Shown: positions 1 to 5,781 of the stretch, one piece after another
Position numbering within the stretch: the stretch's first letter is position 1
Layout of the letters: the number at the start of each line of letters is the position of its first letter
DNA from: Prevotellaceae bacterium
Lineage (GTDB): Bacteria; Bacteroidota; Bacteroidia; Bacteroidales; UBA932
DNA: 20,808 bases
Direction: 5' to 3'
NCBI GenBank assembly: GCA_031288885.1
Contig: JAITQP010000291.1
Coordinates: 1-20,808 of the forward strand
The notes under the pieces: generated by a model
Database searches by the model: none
What the model saw: the letters and a program-made list of their open reading frames with translations, nothing else
What the model was told of the DNA's origin: nothing
Translations under genes and position numbers: made by a program

Positions 1-394
1 CGTAGTTCAATATTTTGCCCCATCCGGCTAAAGGCATTTCCATATTCGATTGTCCGGAACAAATCCAAACTTCACCAATCAGGATATTCTTCAAGGTCAA
101 TTTTTTTCCGTCTGAAATAGAAATGGAATAGGGTCCGCCGGCGCCAGGCGTTTTTACCCGGATAAGCCATTTTCCATTGGCGTCCGGTTGCGTCGTGTAA
201 GTTTGATTATCCCACGAAGTGGTGATTTTTACATTTTTACCGGTGGCTTTTCCCCAGATTGGGGCATCGGTTTGCTGCTGTAAAACTAAGTTGTCCGAAA
301 AAATTTCGGGTAACGTAATAGCAGAGAATGACGGGAAAGATAAAAACAACCAGACAAACAGCCAAGTTCCTTTTAAGATAAGTTTGTTTTCCAT
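1..394 (-). CDS. Sialate O-acetylesterase, N-terminal part (runs off the left edge)
   Basis: The reading frame opens at ATG 394 and is open to base 2, giving 131 residues without a stop, so the C-terminal part lies outside the window. Residues 1-24 form a signal peptide (short basic start, Trp/Phe/Leu-rich core, then SFSA), so the product is exported. After a beta-rich stretch with the typical PEIFSDNLVLQQ opening and a G-K-W strand, residues 112-119 read CSGQSNME. This is the GQSN block of SGNH-type 9-O-acetyl sialate esterases, with Ser116 as the likely nucleophile. Such enzymes strip O-acetyl groups from sialic acid or plant polymers and are common in gut Bacteroidetes. The catalytic Asp/His would be in the missing half. 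Codon use is more AT-rich than in the genes to the right. The family call is secure; the true substrate is not known. Confidence 0.88.
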   Translation of the reverse strand, partial: MENKLILKGTWLFVWLFLSFPSFSAITLPEIFSDNLVLQQQTDAPIWGKATGKNVKITTSWDNQTYTTQPDANGKWLIRVKTPGAGGPYSISISDGKKLTLKNILIGEVWICSGQSNMEMPLAGWGKILNY

Positions 395-436
395 GATTTT
401 ATAGTTTATTGAATATTGTGTTTTTCTTGCCTTTGT

Positions 437-509
437 GTCTCCATCTGAGGCTCGAACTCAGGATCCCATCCTTAAAAGGGATGTGCTCTACCTGCTGAGC
501 TACTGAATC
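437..509 (-). tRNA. tRNA-Lys (anticodon TTT), acceptor stem poorly paired
   Basis: Read on the minus strand, all inner parts of a tRNA are present with standard spacing. The D arm is GCTC/GAGC, the anticodon stem is CATCC/GGATG around loop CTTTTAA (anticodon UUU, Lys), the variable loop has five bases, and the T arm is CTGAG-TTCGAGC-CTCAG. The acceptor stem does not close well: 5' GATTCAG faces 3' ATGGAGA, and only four of seven positions can pair, one of them a wobble. No CCA is encoded. It could be a functional but divergent tRNA, a decayed copy, or a gene whose 3' edge was replaced by recombination. Confidence 0.8.
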
Positions 510-535
510 GGGGGCTTTTTCATCAAAAGCGGGTG

Positions 536-566
536 CAAAGGTATATTTTAATTTGCTCAATCGCAA
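536..566 (-). promoter_or_regulatory. Bacteroidetes-type promoter for tRNA-Lys
   Basis: On the minus strand TTG (566-564) is followed after exactly 20 bases by TACCTTTG (543-536). This matches the Bacteroidetes -33 TTG and -7 TAnnTTTG pattern. It lies 26 bases upstream of the tRNA 5' end. Confidence 0.7.
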
Positions 567-605
567 ATTTTTTTCCCGATTTCGGCGTTTTTTTCCAAAA
601 AAACT

Positions 606-635
606 TTGAGAGTTGAAATAAAATTCTCATCTTTG
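606..635 (+). promoter_or_regulatory. Promoter of the rpmB-rpmG-DUF4295 operon
   Basis: TTG at 606-608, a 19-base spacer, then CATCTTTG at 628-635, one base off the TAnnTTTG consensus. It diverges from the tRNA-Lys promoter. The leader to the rpmB start is about 50 bases. Confidence 0.6.
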
Positions 636-692
636 CACCCTCAAAATTTATGAGCATAGAATTTTTAGTTTACTCAAAAATATCAGAAAGCA

Positions 693-935
693 ATGTCACG
701 AGTTTGTCAGGTTACCGGAAAGAGCGTGCAGCGTGGGCATAACGTATCGCACTCCAACATTAAAACTAAGCGGGAATTTGAGCCTAATCTGCGGAAAAAG
801 AGATTTTGGCTGGAAGATGAAAAGCGCTGGATAACCCTCAAAGTTTCAGCAGCAGGAATCCGCACCATCAACAAGAACGGGCTGAAGGCCGTGTTGGATA
901 AGGCGCAGGCCAACGGCTTGATATCCATCTACTAA
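693..935 (+). CDS. rpmB: 50S ribosomal protein L28
   Basis: The 80-residue product is a complete bacterial L28, a 23S-rRNA-binding protein of the large subunit. The N-terminus MSRVCQVTGK and the motif NVSHSNIKTKR (residues 17-27) are typical, followed by the basic RKKRFWL block and the C-terminal ITLKVSAAGIRTI strand. Length matches the family. The start at 693 gives the conserved N-terminus directly. It is the first gene of a three-gene cluster; rpmG begins 22 bases after its stop. The order rpmB-rpmG-DUF4295 is characteristic of Bacteroidetes and supports the taxonomic call. Confidence 0.97.
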   Translation: MSRVCQVTGKSVQRGHNVSHSNIKTKREFEPNLRKKRFWLEDEKRWITLKVSAAGIRTINKNGLKAVLDKAQANGLISIY

Positions 936-957
936 AAACACTTAAAGACAACATAAA

Positions 958-1140
958 ATGGCAAAGAAAGGTAACAGGGTACAGGTAATTTTGGAGTGCA
1001 CCGAGCAAAAAGAAAGCGGCGTGCCCGGTATGTCGCGCTACATTACCACCAAAAACAAAAAAACTACGCCCGATAGGCTGGAGCGCAAAAAGTATAACCC
1101 ACATCTGAAAAAGGTAACCGTACACCGCGAAATAAAGTAG
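958..1140 (+). CDS. rpmG: 50S ribosomal protein L33
   Basis: The product has 60 residues and the standard L33 start [16 protein letters not shown], a central [10 protein letters not shown] block and the end [18 protein letters not shown]. Only one cysteine is present, so this is a zinc-independent (C-minus) form rather than the four-cysteine zinc ribbon form. It sits between rpmB and the DUF4295 gene with short gaps, consistent with one transcript. Confidence 0.96.
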   Translation: MAKKGNRVQVILECTEQKESGVPGMSRYITTKNKKTTPDRLERKKYNPHLKKVTVHREIK

Positions 1141-1191
1141 CAGCGCGCTGGCGGTTGATTACTTGCAGTTTAACTTACTATATTATAGACC

Positions 1192-1353
1192 ATGGCAAAG
1201 AAAGCAGTTGCAGCGTTTAAGGCTGACAAGAGCTCGGCAAAGAGCTACACCAAGTGTATTAAGCTGATAAAATCGGAAAAAACCGGAGCTTACACGTTCA
1301 AGGAGGAAGTGATACACAACAACGAGGTGAAAAACTTTTTCTCGGAGAAGTAA
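1192..1353 (+). CDS. DUF4295 family small basic protein
   Basis: This short frame encodes 53 residues, starts MAKKAVAAFKADKSSAKSY and ends EVKNFFSEK. That is the pattern of the DUF4295 family, a Lys-rich protein found almost only in Bacteroidetes directly after rpmG. Function is not established; the position suggests a ribosome-associated role, which is inference. The start at 1192 follows rpmG by 51 bases. One cysteine (residue 22) is present. In many relatives ftsY comes next; here it is absent and the transcript appears to end at the terminator at 1402-1435. Confidence 0.9.
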   Translation: MAKKAVAAFKADKSSAKSYTKCIKLIKSEKTGAYTFKEEVIHNNEVKNFFSEK

Positions 1354-1370
1354 CTCTCCGTTTGACCTGC

Positions 1371-1388
1371 CCGCCGGCTGGCCGGCGG
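1371..1388. repeat. Perfect GC-rich inverted repeat
   Basis: CCGCCGGC and GCCGGCGG face each other across two bases, and fold as a 7-bp stem with loop CTGG. It lies between the DUF4295 stop and the terminator and could stabilise the 3' end of the ribosomal transcript. Confidence 0.6.
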
Positions 1389-1401
1389 CAGCGGCAATTT
1401 T

Positions 1402-1435
1402 GACCATCACCGGTACGGTTGGTGGTCTTTTTTTT
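1402..1435 (+). terminator. Rho-independent terminator of the rpmB operon
   Basis: GACCA/TGGTC and ACCG/CGGT stems with a small internal loop are followed by eight T residues (1428-1435). The hairpin covers the upstream extension of the birA frame and argues for the birA start at 1463 rather than 1400. Confidence 0.75.
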
Positions 1436-1462
1436 ACACAAATCCGAAATCTGCAGTACGGC

Positions 1463-2197
1463 ATGAATTTGCTTTTTTTCGATACGCTTACCTCCTCCAA
1501 CGACAAGGCGCTGGAGCTGCTGGAGCAGGGTTGTCCGGAGGGGACTACGGTGGTTGCGCAGCGGCAAACCAGCGGGCGAGGGCAGCAAAACGCGCGCTGG
1601 GAGAGCGAGGCGGGGCTTAACCTTACGTTCTCCATTGCGCTGCGCCCCGCGTTTTTGCCCGCCGAAAGCATGTTTTATCTTTCCAAAGCCGTATCGCTGG
1701 GCATCGTTGCCTACCTGCGCGGGGAGGGCATAGGCGCTACCGTTAAGTGGCCTAACGATATATACGTAGGCGACGAAAAAATTTGCGGATTTCTCATTGA
1801 GCAGAGCATTTGCGGCGAGCATATTGCTCAATCGGTGGTGGGCGTTGGGCTAAACGTAAACCAGCGGCAGTTTGCGCACGCCGCAAACGCTACCTCCATG
1901 CTGCTGTGCGACGGAAAAACGCGCGACGTTGGGCGCGAGGTGAGGGTGCTGGTGGGCAATATTCTCAACCGCTACGAGGCGCTAAGGGACGCCGTGAGCA
2001 GAGGCGGCTGGGCGGAGGTAGACGGCGAGTACGCCTCGCTCCTGTACCGCAGCAGCGGCGTTTTCCCCTACCGGTGCGGCAGCAGCGTCTTCACGGCGAG
2101 CATCGCAGCGGTGCAGGCGGGCGGCGAGCTGACGCTGCGAACGCCCGACGGCAAGCTGCGCACCTTTGGGTTTAAGGAGGTGGAGTTTGTCCGCTGA
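1463..2197 (+). CDS. birA: Biotin--[acetyl-CoA-carboxylase] ligase, catalytic-domain-only form
   Basis: The 244-residue product activates biotin to biotinyl-AMP and transfers it to the biotin carrier lysine of carboxylases. Visible family motifs are SSNDKA (11-16), TSGRGQ (36-41; the biotinyl-AMP loop, usually GRGR), KWPNDIYV (95-102) and GDEKICGFLIE (103-113), where Lys106 matches the biotin-contacting lysine. There is no N-terminal helix-turn-helix, so this is a group I enzyme without repressor function. The frame stays open to 1400, but that extension would run through the terminator hairpin. ATG 1463 places the motifs at their usual distance from the N-terminus. It converges with the WbqC gene, with only two bases between the stops. 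Confidence 0.92.
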   Translation: MNLLFFDTLTSSNDKALELLEQGCPEGTTVVAQRQTSGRGQQNARWESEAGLNLTFSIALRPAFLPAESMFYLSKAVSLGIVAYLRGEGIGATVKWPNDIYVGDEKICGFLIEQSICGEHIAQSVVGVGLNVNQRQFAHAANATSMLLCDGKTRDVGREVRVLVGNILNRYEALRDAVSRGGWAEVDGEYASLLYRSSGVFPYRCGSSVFTASIAAVQAGGELTLRTPDGKLRTFGFKEVEFVR

Positions 2198-2199
2198 CC

Positions 2200-2844
2200 T
2201 CACGGCTTGCAGCAAAGGCTGCGAGCGCCTTTCTTCACCACCGCCAGCGCCTCCGGCCCTTCGTTGAACAGCAAATCGAGAATGCTGAGGTTGGGCACAA
2301 AGCCGAATTTTTTGGAAAATACCTGATAGTACTCCGTCGCCACAAACGCGCTACCGCGCTGCCGGTGGGAGTTTTTGGGGCTAATGCTCAGGCGGAAGTC
2401 AAACGCGTTGTCCGCGGCCTTTTGGTAGGCGTCGGTCAGCAGCAGGCGGGGGCAAATGCCCGTCAGGTCGCACATCAGGCGGGTTACGTTCAGGTTGAGG
2501 TCAAATAGAAAGGTTTCGCGCCGCCTGAAAACAGGCTCAACTTCGTCGGCGTAGTGCATAAAAAACGGCGAGGAGCTGTACGCCGCCACGAGCGAACGCC
2601 AGTGCGTGCGCTGCCACGCCTGCGTGTAGTCGATGCGCACGTCGCGAATGGGTATTTTTTCGCCGTGCACCCTCTCCACCGGCACCACCAGCGGCTGTAC
2701 GCCGTTGGCTCCAAGGATTTCGCAGCGCGTACGGTAGGTTTGCTTGAGGTAGTTCTCGTGCGCCTCAATAAAAACCTGCCGGTCGGAGGCCGCTGCGCAA
2801 AAGTACTGCACCGGCGCAAAGTAGGCTGTGGAAAGAAGCAGCAT
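2200..2844 (-). CDS. WbqC-like family protein
   Basis: The 214-residue product matches the WbqC-like family. It has the opening LLSTAYFAPVQYF, then E-A-H-E-N-Y-L-K-Q-T-Y-R-x-R-C, a VPVERVHG turn, IDYTQAWQRTHWRSL, AYSSSPFF, and near the end SILDLLFNEGP. WbqC was named from an O-antigen cluster, and its reaction is not settled; in Bacteroidetes the gene is often found near signal peptidase genes. ATG 2844 is preferred over the in-frame TTG at 2847. It follows the GNAT gene on the same strand by 27 bases, and that gap is a heptamer repeat tract. The two are probably co-transcribed. Confidence 0.85.
   Translation of the reverse strand: MLLLSTAYFAPVQYFCAAASDRQVFIEAHENYLKQTYRTRCEILGANGVQPLVVPVERVHGEKIPIRDVRIDYTQAWQRTHWRSLVAAYSSSPFFMHYADEVEPVFRRRETFLFDLNLNVTRLMCDLTGICPRLLLTDAYQKAADNAFDFRLSISPKNSHRQRGSAFVATEYYQVFSKKFGFVPNLSILDLLFNEGPEALAVVKKGARSLCCKP
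2205..2226. terminator. Hairpin at the birA / WbqC convergence
   Basis: GCTTGCAGC and GCTGCGAGC form a nine-base stem (one G-T pair) around AAAG. It lies eight bases after the birA stop and inside the last codons of the WbqC gene. There is no clear T tract, so a terminating role is uncertain. Confidence 0.35.
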
Positions 2845-2852
2845 CAACGTTC

Positions 2853-2886
2853 AACTTTTAGTTCTTAACTCTTAGCTCTTAAGTTC
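2853..2886 (-). repeat. Heptamer-like GAACTAA/GAGTTAA tract at the end of the GNAT gene
   Basis: On the minus strand the units GAACTTAA, GAGCTAA, GAGTTAA, GAACTAA and AAGTTGAA follow each other. The tract encodes the last residues and the stop codon of the GNAT gene and continues almost to the WbqC start. Related tracts lie at 9622-9638, 9781-9808 and 11418-11457. Confidence 0.6.
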
Positions 2887-3354
2887 TTTTCTCCAGTAGT
2901 ACATTTCGGGGGATGTTTCCGCAAATCCCAAATCGCGGTAGAGGTTTTGCGCCACGGCGTTATCTTTTCTGACCTCCAGCGTTATTCGGCTGCACCCTTT
3001 TGCCTCGGCTTGCTGGATGGCGGCGCTCATGAGCAACCGCCCAACGCCTTTGCCCCGAAACGGCTTCAGCACAATCAAGTCGTGGATATTCACCATAGGC
3101 TTAGCCGTGAACGTCGAAAAGTTCTCAAACGCCACGAGCATTCCCGAAAAGGCGCCGCCGGTTTTTGCCAGCAGCACCATGGCGGTGGGGTGCTGTGATA
3201 GCCCACCAATAAGCCGCTGCTTTTCCTGTGGAGTGAGCGGCAAGCCACCCCCCATTTCGTCGGCAATGTAGGCCGACAGCAGGGCTATTACCGCCTCCGA
3301 ATGCTCAGCATCGGAGTAGCGGCACTCCAGTATCTCGGTAAAAGCAGCGCTCAT
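2872..3354 (-). CDS. GNAT family N-acetyltransferase
   Basis: The 160-residue product has one GNAT fold. The acetyl-CoA pyrophosphate loop is RGKGVGRLL (100-108), preceded by the strand VNIHDLIVLKPF and followed by ITLEVRKDNAVAQNLYRDLGF (motif B with the usual aromatic at the end). It transfers an acetyl group from acetyl-CoA to an amine; the acceptor cannot be told from sequence. An upstream in-frame start at 3387 would overlap the preceding gene. ATG 3354 sits 14 bases after that gene's stop and is preferred. The final residues ELKS and the stop come from the heptamer tract. Confidence 0.88.
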   Translation of the reverse strand: MSAAFTEILECRYSDAEHSEAVIALLSAYIADEMGGGLPLTPQEKQRLIGGLSQHPTAMVLLAKTGGAFSGMLVAFENFSTFTAKPMVNIHDLIVLKPFRGKGVGRLLMSAAIQQAEAKGCSRITLEVRKDNAVAQNLYRDLGFAETSPEMYYWRKELKS

Positions 3355-3368
3355 TTGAAGTACGCTAT

Positions 3369-3548
3369 TTACTTTGCCGGCTCCCAAAAGCAGCGCTTGG
3401 GCGACACGATGCAGCCGTCAGCCTTCAGCTTGGTCATGGCCTTTTCTACTTCTTTTTTGTCAATGCCGGTCAGCGTAGCAACTTTTCCGGCGTTTAGCGG
3501 CTCGCCAGCCTTGCGCATGGCGTCCAGCACCTTTTCTTCGGTTGTCAT
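3369..3548 (-). CDS. Small winged-helix (HTH) protein
   Basis: The 59-residue protein starts MTTEEKVLDAMRKAGEPLNA. It continues as helix-turn-helix (GKVATLTGIDKKEVEKAMTKL) and a short wing ending SPKRCFWEP. It looks like a minimal MarR/winged-helix DNA-binding domain known as a conserved small protein in anaerobes. ATG 3548 fits the family start; an upstream extension to 3683 has no family features and crosses the putative promoter. It is probably the first gene of an operon with GNAT and WbqC. No target site can be assigned. Confidence 0.75.
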   Translation of the reverse strand: MTTEEKVLDAMRKAGEPLNAGKVATLTGIDKKEVEKAMTKLKADGCIVSPKRCFWEPAK

Positions 3549-3598
3549 AATCAAAAATTTTAAATTCAACAATTGTAGTGTTTGCAGTAAATGCAGAA

Positions 3599-3606
3599 CA
3601 AATATA
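3599..3606 (-). promoter_or_regulatory. -7 box candidate for the HTH-GNAT-WbqC operon
   Basis: TATATTTG on the minus strand matches TAnnTTTG, about 50 bases upstream of ATG 3548. No TTG is found at the expected -33 distance, so confidence is limited. Confidence 0.4.
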
Positions 3607-3758
3607 GCACAAGTTGATGAAATATGCGCATTCTCCCCGAATAAATCTGGCGGCTGTTTTTGGATAATGTTGGTGAAAATCATATTACTATAAAAATATT
3701 ACGTAGCCTTATAGCCGCTTTTGCAGCAAAATTTGTGAGTGAAGATACTCAAGGCGTA

Positions 3759-3787
3759 CTAACCAACAAGATTTAGTTGTACCTTTG
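3759..3787 (+). promoter_or_regulatory. Promoter and likely operator of toxin-antitoxin locus 1
   Basis: TACCTTTG at 3780-3787 is a perfect -7 box. Just upstream, CTAA (3759-3762) and TTAG (3773-3776) form a split inverted repeat. The 15 bases 3773-3787 are identical to 6731-6745 ahead of the second locus, so the half-sites are candidates for antitoxin autoregulation. Confidence 0.55.
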
Positions 3788-3831
3788 CCGAAAGATACAA
3801 CCGAGAAACAACCCCAAAAAACATACAAATC

Positions 3832-4038
3832 ATGTTAGCAACAAAACCACAACCAGCAACGCAGCGTATGCCGGTTTACACACCGAGCAGCAACGACGCC
3901 CTCATTGACGACGATACGCTTATGACGAAGGAGGAGCTACATGCTACAATAGACAATGCGCTGAGAGAGGTAGCGCAGGGTAAATGTAGGGTAATTCGTT
4001 CAGACAAAGAGCTGCATGACTACTTCGCTTCGCTATAA
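3832..4038 (+). CDS. Antitoxin of YoeB-type locus 1
   Basis: The 68-residue acidic protein lies 17 bases upstream of a YoeB-family toxin. It has a Pro/Gln-rich start, then DDDTLMTKEELHATIDNAL (26-44) and VAQGKCRVI. The core DDTLMxKEE...D..L..V..GK is shared with the antitoxin at 6763-6987. It is not recognisable as a Phd/YefM antitoxin, the usual partner of YoeB, so the call rests on position and on the second copy. It would bind and neutralise the toxin and probably repress its own promoter. The start at 3832 follows a leader of about 40 bases. Confidence 0.7.
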   Translation: MLATKPQPATQRMPVYTPSSNDALIDDDTLMTKEELHATIDNALREVAQGKCRVIRSDKELHDYFASL

Positions 4039-4055
4039 CGTAATTTCGCTGTCGT

Positions 4056-4331
4056 ATGGAGTACGAACTCATTTTCCCCAAACAGGTGGAGAAAAAAATA
4101 GAGGCGCTCAAAAGAGATGAGCCGCAGGTGCACGAAAAGTTGCTGAAGCTTATAGCGGAGCTAAGAAAGCATCCCGAAGCTGGAACGGGGCACGTAAAAC
4201 CATTAAAGTGTAATTTGGCGGGATGCTATTCACGTAGAATAACGCAAAAGCACAGGCTGATTTACCAAATCAACAAAGAAGAACAAGCAGTATTGATAAT
4301 TGCTGTAGGAGGTCATTACGCCGACAAATGA
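4056..4331 (+). CDS. YoeB/Txe family toxin with a substituted catalytic glutamate
   Basis: The 91-residue protein is a RelE-superfamily ribosome-dependent mRNA endonuclease of the YoeB/Txe type. It shows GTGHVKPLK (43-51), YSRRITQKHRLIY (58-70) and the end GGHYADK. In E. coli YoeB the catalytic residues are Glu46, Arg65 and His83. Here Arg67 and His87 align, but the glutamate position (PEPL in the family) reads VKPL, giving Lys48. The usual WSRRI is YSRRI. The paralogue at 6975-7247 keeps both. The toxin may be weak, inactive or retained as a binding partner. It ends at 4331 and is followed by a terminator. Confidence 0.85.
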   Translation: MEYELIFPKQVEKKIEALKRDEPQVHEKLLKLIAELRKHPEAGTGHVKPLKCNLAGCYSRRITQKHRLIYQINKEEQAVLIIAVGGHYADK

Positions 4332-4395
4332 TTTGCTATCGTTCCCCTGCGGTAAGCTGAAGCGTAGCAGAGTTCGGTGCAGCTAATTGATATAA

Positions 4396-4428
4396 AAAAG
4401 GATTTTCTTTATGTGAGAAAATCCTTTT
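4396..4428 (+). terminator. Terminator of toxin-antitoxin locus 1
   Basis: AAAAGGATTTTCT and AGAAAATCCTTTT form a perfect 13-base stem around a seven-base loop. The arm ends in TTTT, with A residues on the other side, so it may act in both directions. Confidence 0.7.
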
Positions 4429-4521
4429 CTCATAAGAATCTGTGGAGCAGGGGTGGTTGCCGCGTTGCCGCCTTAGGAAAAAAATATTTCGCACAAGATT
4501 TTTTCATATCAGATATTTTTG

Positions 4522-4529
4522 TACTTTTG
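4522..4529 (+). promoter_or_regulatory. -7 box of the tRNA-Leu transcript
   Basis: TACTTTTG matches TAnnTTTG and lies 16 bases before the first tRNA-Leu. The expected -33 region is T-rich but lacks a clear TTG. Confidence 0.5.
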
Positions 4530-4545
4530 CAGTCCAAAGTCAAAA

Positions 4546-4629
<84 letters not shown>

Positions 4630-4648
4630 CGTGAGAGCTTCAACAAAA

Positions 4649-4732
4649 GCCCAGATGGCGAAATTGGTAGACGCACCACTTTGAGGGGGTGGCGCCGGTT
4701 ACGGTGTGCAAGTTCGAGTCTTGTTCTGGGCA
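4649..4732 (+). tRNA. tRNA-Leu (anticodon GAG)
   Basis: This is a class II tRNA of 84 bases. Acceptor arms GCCCAGA/TCTGGGC pair, the anticodon stem CCACT/GGTGG encloses TTGAGGG (anticodon GAG), and there is a long variable arm and a normal T arm. CCA is not encoded. It shares the transcript of the preceding tRNA-Leu and ends 10 bases before a strong terminator. Confidence 0.95.
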
Positions 4733-4741
4733 CAGGGAAAA

Positions 4742-4783
4742 GGCAATGCGCTGTGGTTACATTAGCGTGTTGCCGTTTTTTTT
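4742..4783 (+). terminator. Terminator of the tRNA-Leu operon
   Basis: GGCAATGCGCT and AGCGTGTTGCC pair over 11 positions (two G-T wobbles) and are followed by G and eight T residues. The next gene starts at 4793. Confidence 0.8.
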
Positions 4784-4792
4784 GAACGTAAT

Positions 4793-5749
4793 ATGAAACA
4801 CAGCCTCCAGCTTCTTTTCCGCGATTTTTCCGCATTTTTTCGGCAGGATTTCAACCTGTGGGCGTACGCCTATACGGTTTTGCTGGTGGCGTGCAGCGTT
4901 GCGCTGATGTACGGCGCCGCGTGGGGGCGCGACTTTGAGCGGGGCGTAACGCCGTTTGGCAACGTTTACGCCAACCATGCGCTGCGCTACGTGGGGATTT
5001 ACTTTCTGGCAGCCATCCCGTCGCTGGCGCTCAGGCGCAGGTACGCCGAGCTGCGCAGCGGGGCGTTTTACGGCAAGGCAATTGTGCTGATGCTCCTGCT
5101 CAGCTTTTCCGACGCGTTCTCGTGGCGCACGGCGGTTGACTTTTCGGGCTACTCGCACGTGGAGCAATCCTACCTGTTTAAGGTGATGTGGCGCATGCGC
5201 AACCTTCTCTTCATTCTTCCGCTGCTAATAGCGATGCGCATTTTTTTCGACAAAAAGGTAAAAGGCCTATACGGGCTTTGCCGCGGCAGGCACCACGTGA
5301 GGGCGTACCTGTGGCTGTACGTGGTGGTTGTTCCGCTGCTCATTTTCGCCTCCTTTACCAACGATTTCCTCTCCTACTACCCCAGCTACAAGCCGTGGGT
5401 TTTTGGGGACATTTTCGGTCGCCCTGCGTGGCTTAACGCGCTGATGTTTGAAACCGTTTACATGGCAGATTTTGTGATGGTGGAGCTGTTTTTTCGCGGC
5501 GCGCTGGTCATCGGCATGGCGGCAACGCTGGGGCGCAGCGCGGTGCTGCCCATGGTGGCGGTGTACGTTGCGCTGCATTTCGGGAAGCCTGCGCTGGAGG
5601 CCATTTCGGCACTGTTTGGCGGGTATTTTCTGGGGGCGCTGGCGTTTCAAACGCGGCACATCTGGGGCGGCGTTATCATTCACATGGGCATTGCGCTACT
5701 CATAGAGCTGCTGCGGTTTTTTGAGCACTACGCGCTGGGGGTAGGTTGA
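4793..5749 (+). CDS. CPBP family intramembrane metalloprotease
   Basis: The 318-residue protein has about eight hydrophobic segments (roughly 25-42, 66-80, 96-108, 137-150, 172-188, 225-245, 250-262, 275-310). The C-terminal half carries the CPBP (Rce1/CAAX-protease-like) motifs. VELFFRG (230-236) is motif 1, His262 followed by FGKPALEA is motif 2, and IIHMGIAL with His297 is motif 3. The first glutamate of the usual EExxFRG is Val230; Glu231 and Arg235 remain. These proteins cleave within membranes or process peptides such as bacteriocins, and the substrate here is unknown. The gene follows the tRNA terminator closely and converges with ispH. No obvious promoter is seen between 4783 and 4793, so transcription may come from read-through. 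Confidence 0.85.
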   Translation: MKHSLQLLFRDFSAFFRQDFNLWAYAYTVLLVACSVALMYGAAWGRDFERGVTPFGNVYANHALRYVGIYFLAAIPSLALRRRYAELRSGAFYGKAIVLMLLLSFSDAFSWRTAVDFSGYSHVEQSYLFKVMWRMRNLLFILPLLIAMRIFFDKKVKGLYGLCRGRHHVRAYLWLYVVVVPLLIFASFTNDFLSYYPSYKPWVFGDIFGRPAWLNALMFETVYMADFVMVELFFRGALVIGMAATLGRSAVLPMVAVYVALHFGKPALEAISALFGGYFLGALAFQTRHIWGGVIIHMGIALLIELLRFFEHYALGVG

Positions 5750-5781
5750 GGTCGGGCAGGCGTGCGCGTCGCTGCGCCGCG

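Noticed and set aside
1183..1831. Two minus-strand frames over DUF4295 and birA
   Set aside because: Both overlap well-supported plus-strand genes and the terminator and have no recognisable sequence.
4332..4395. Possible further gene after toxin 1
   Set aside because: Only short frames without features; a terminator follows at 4396.
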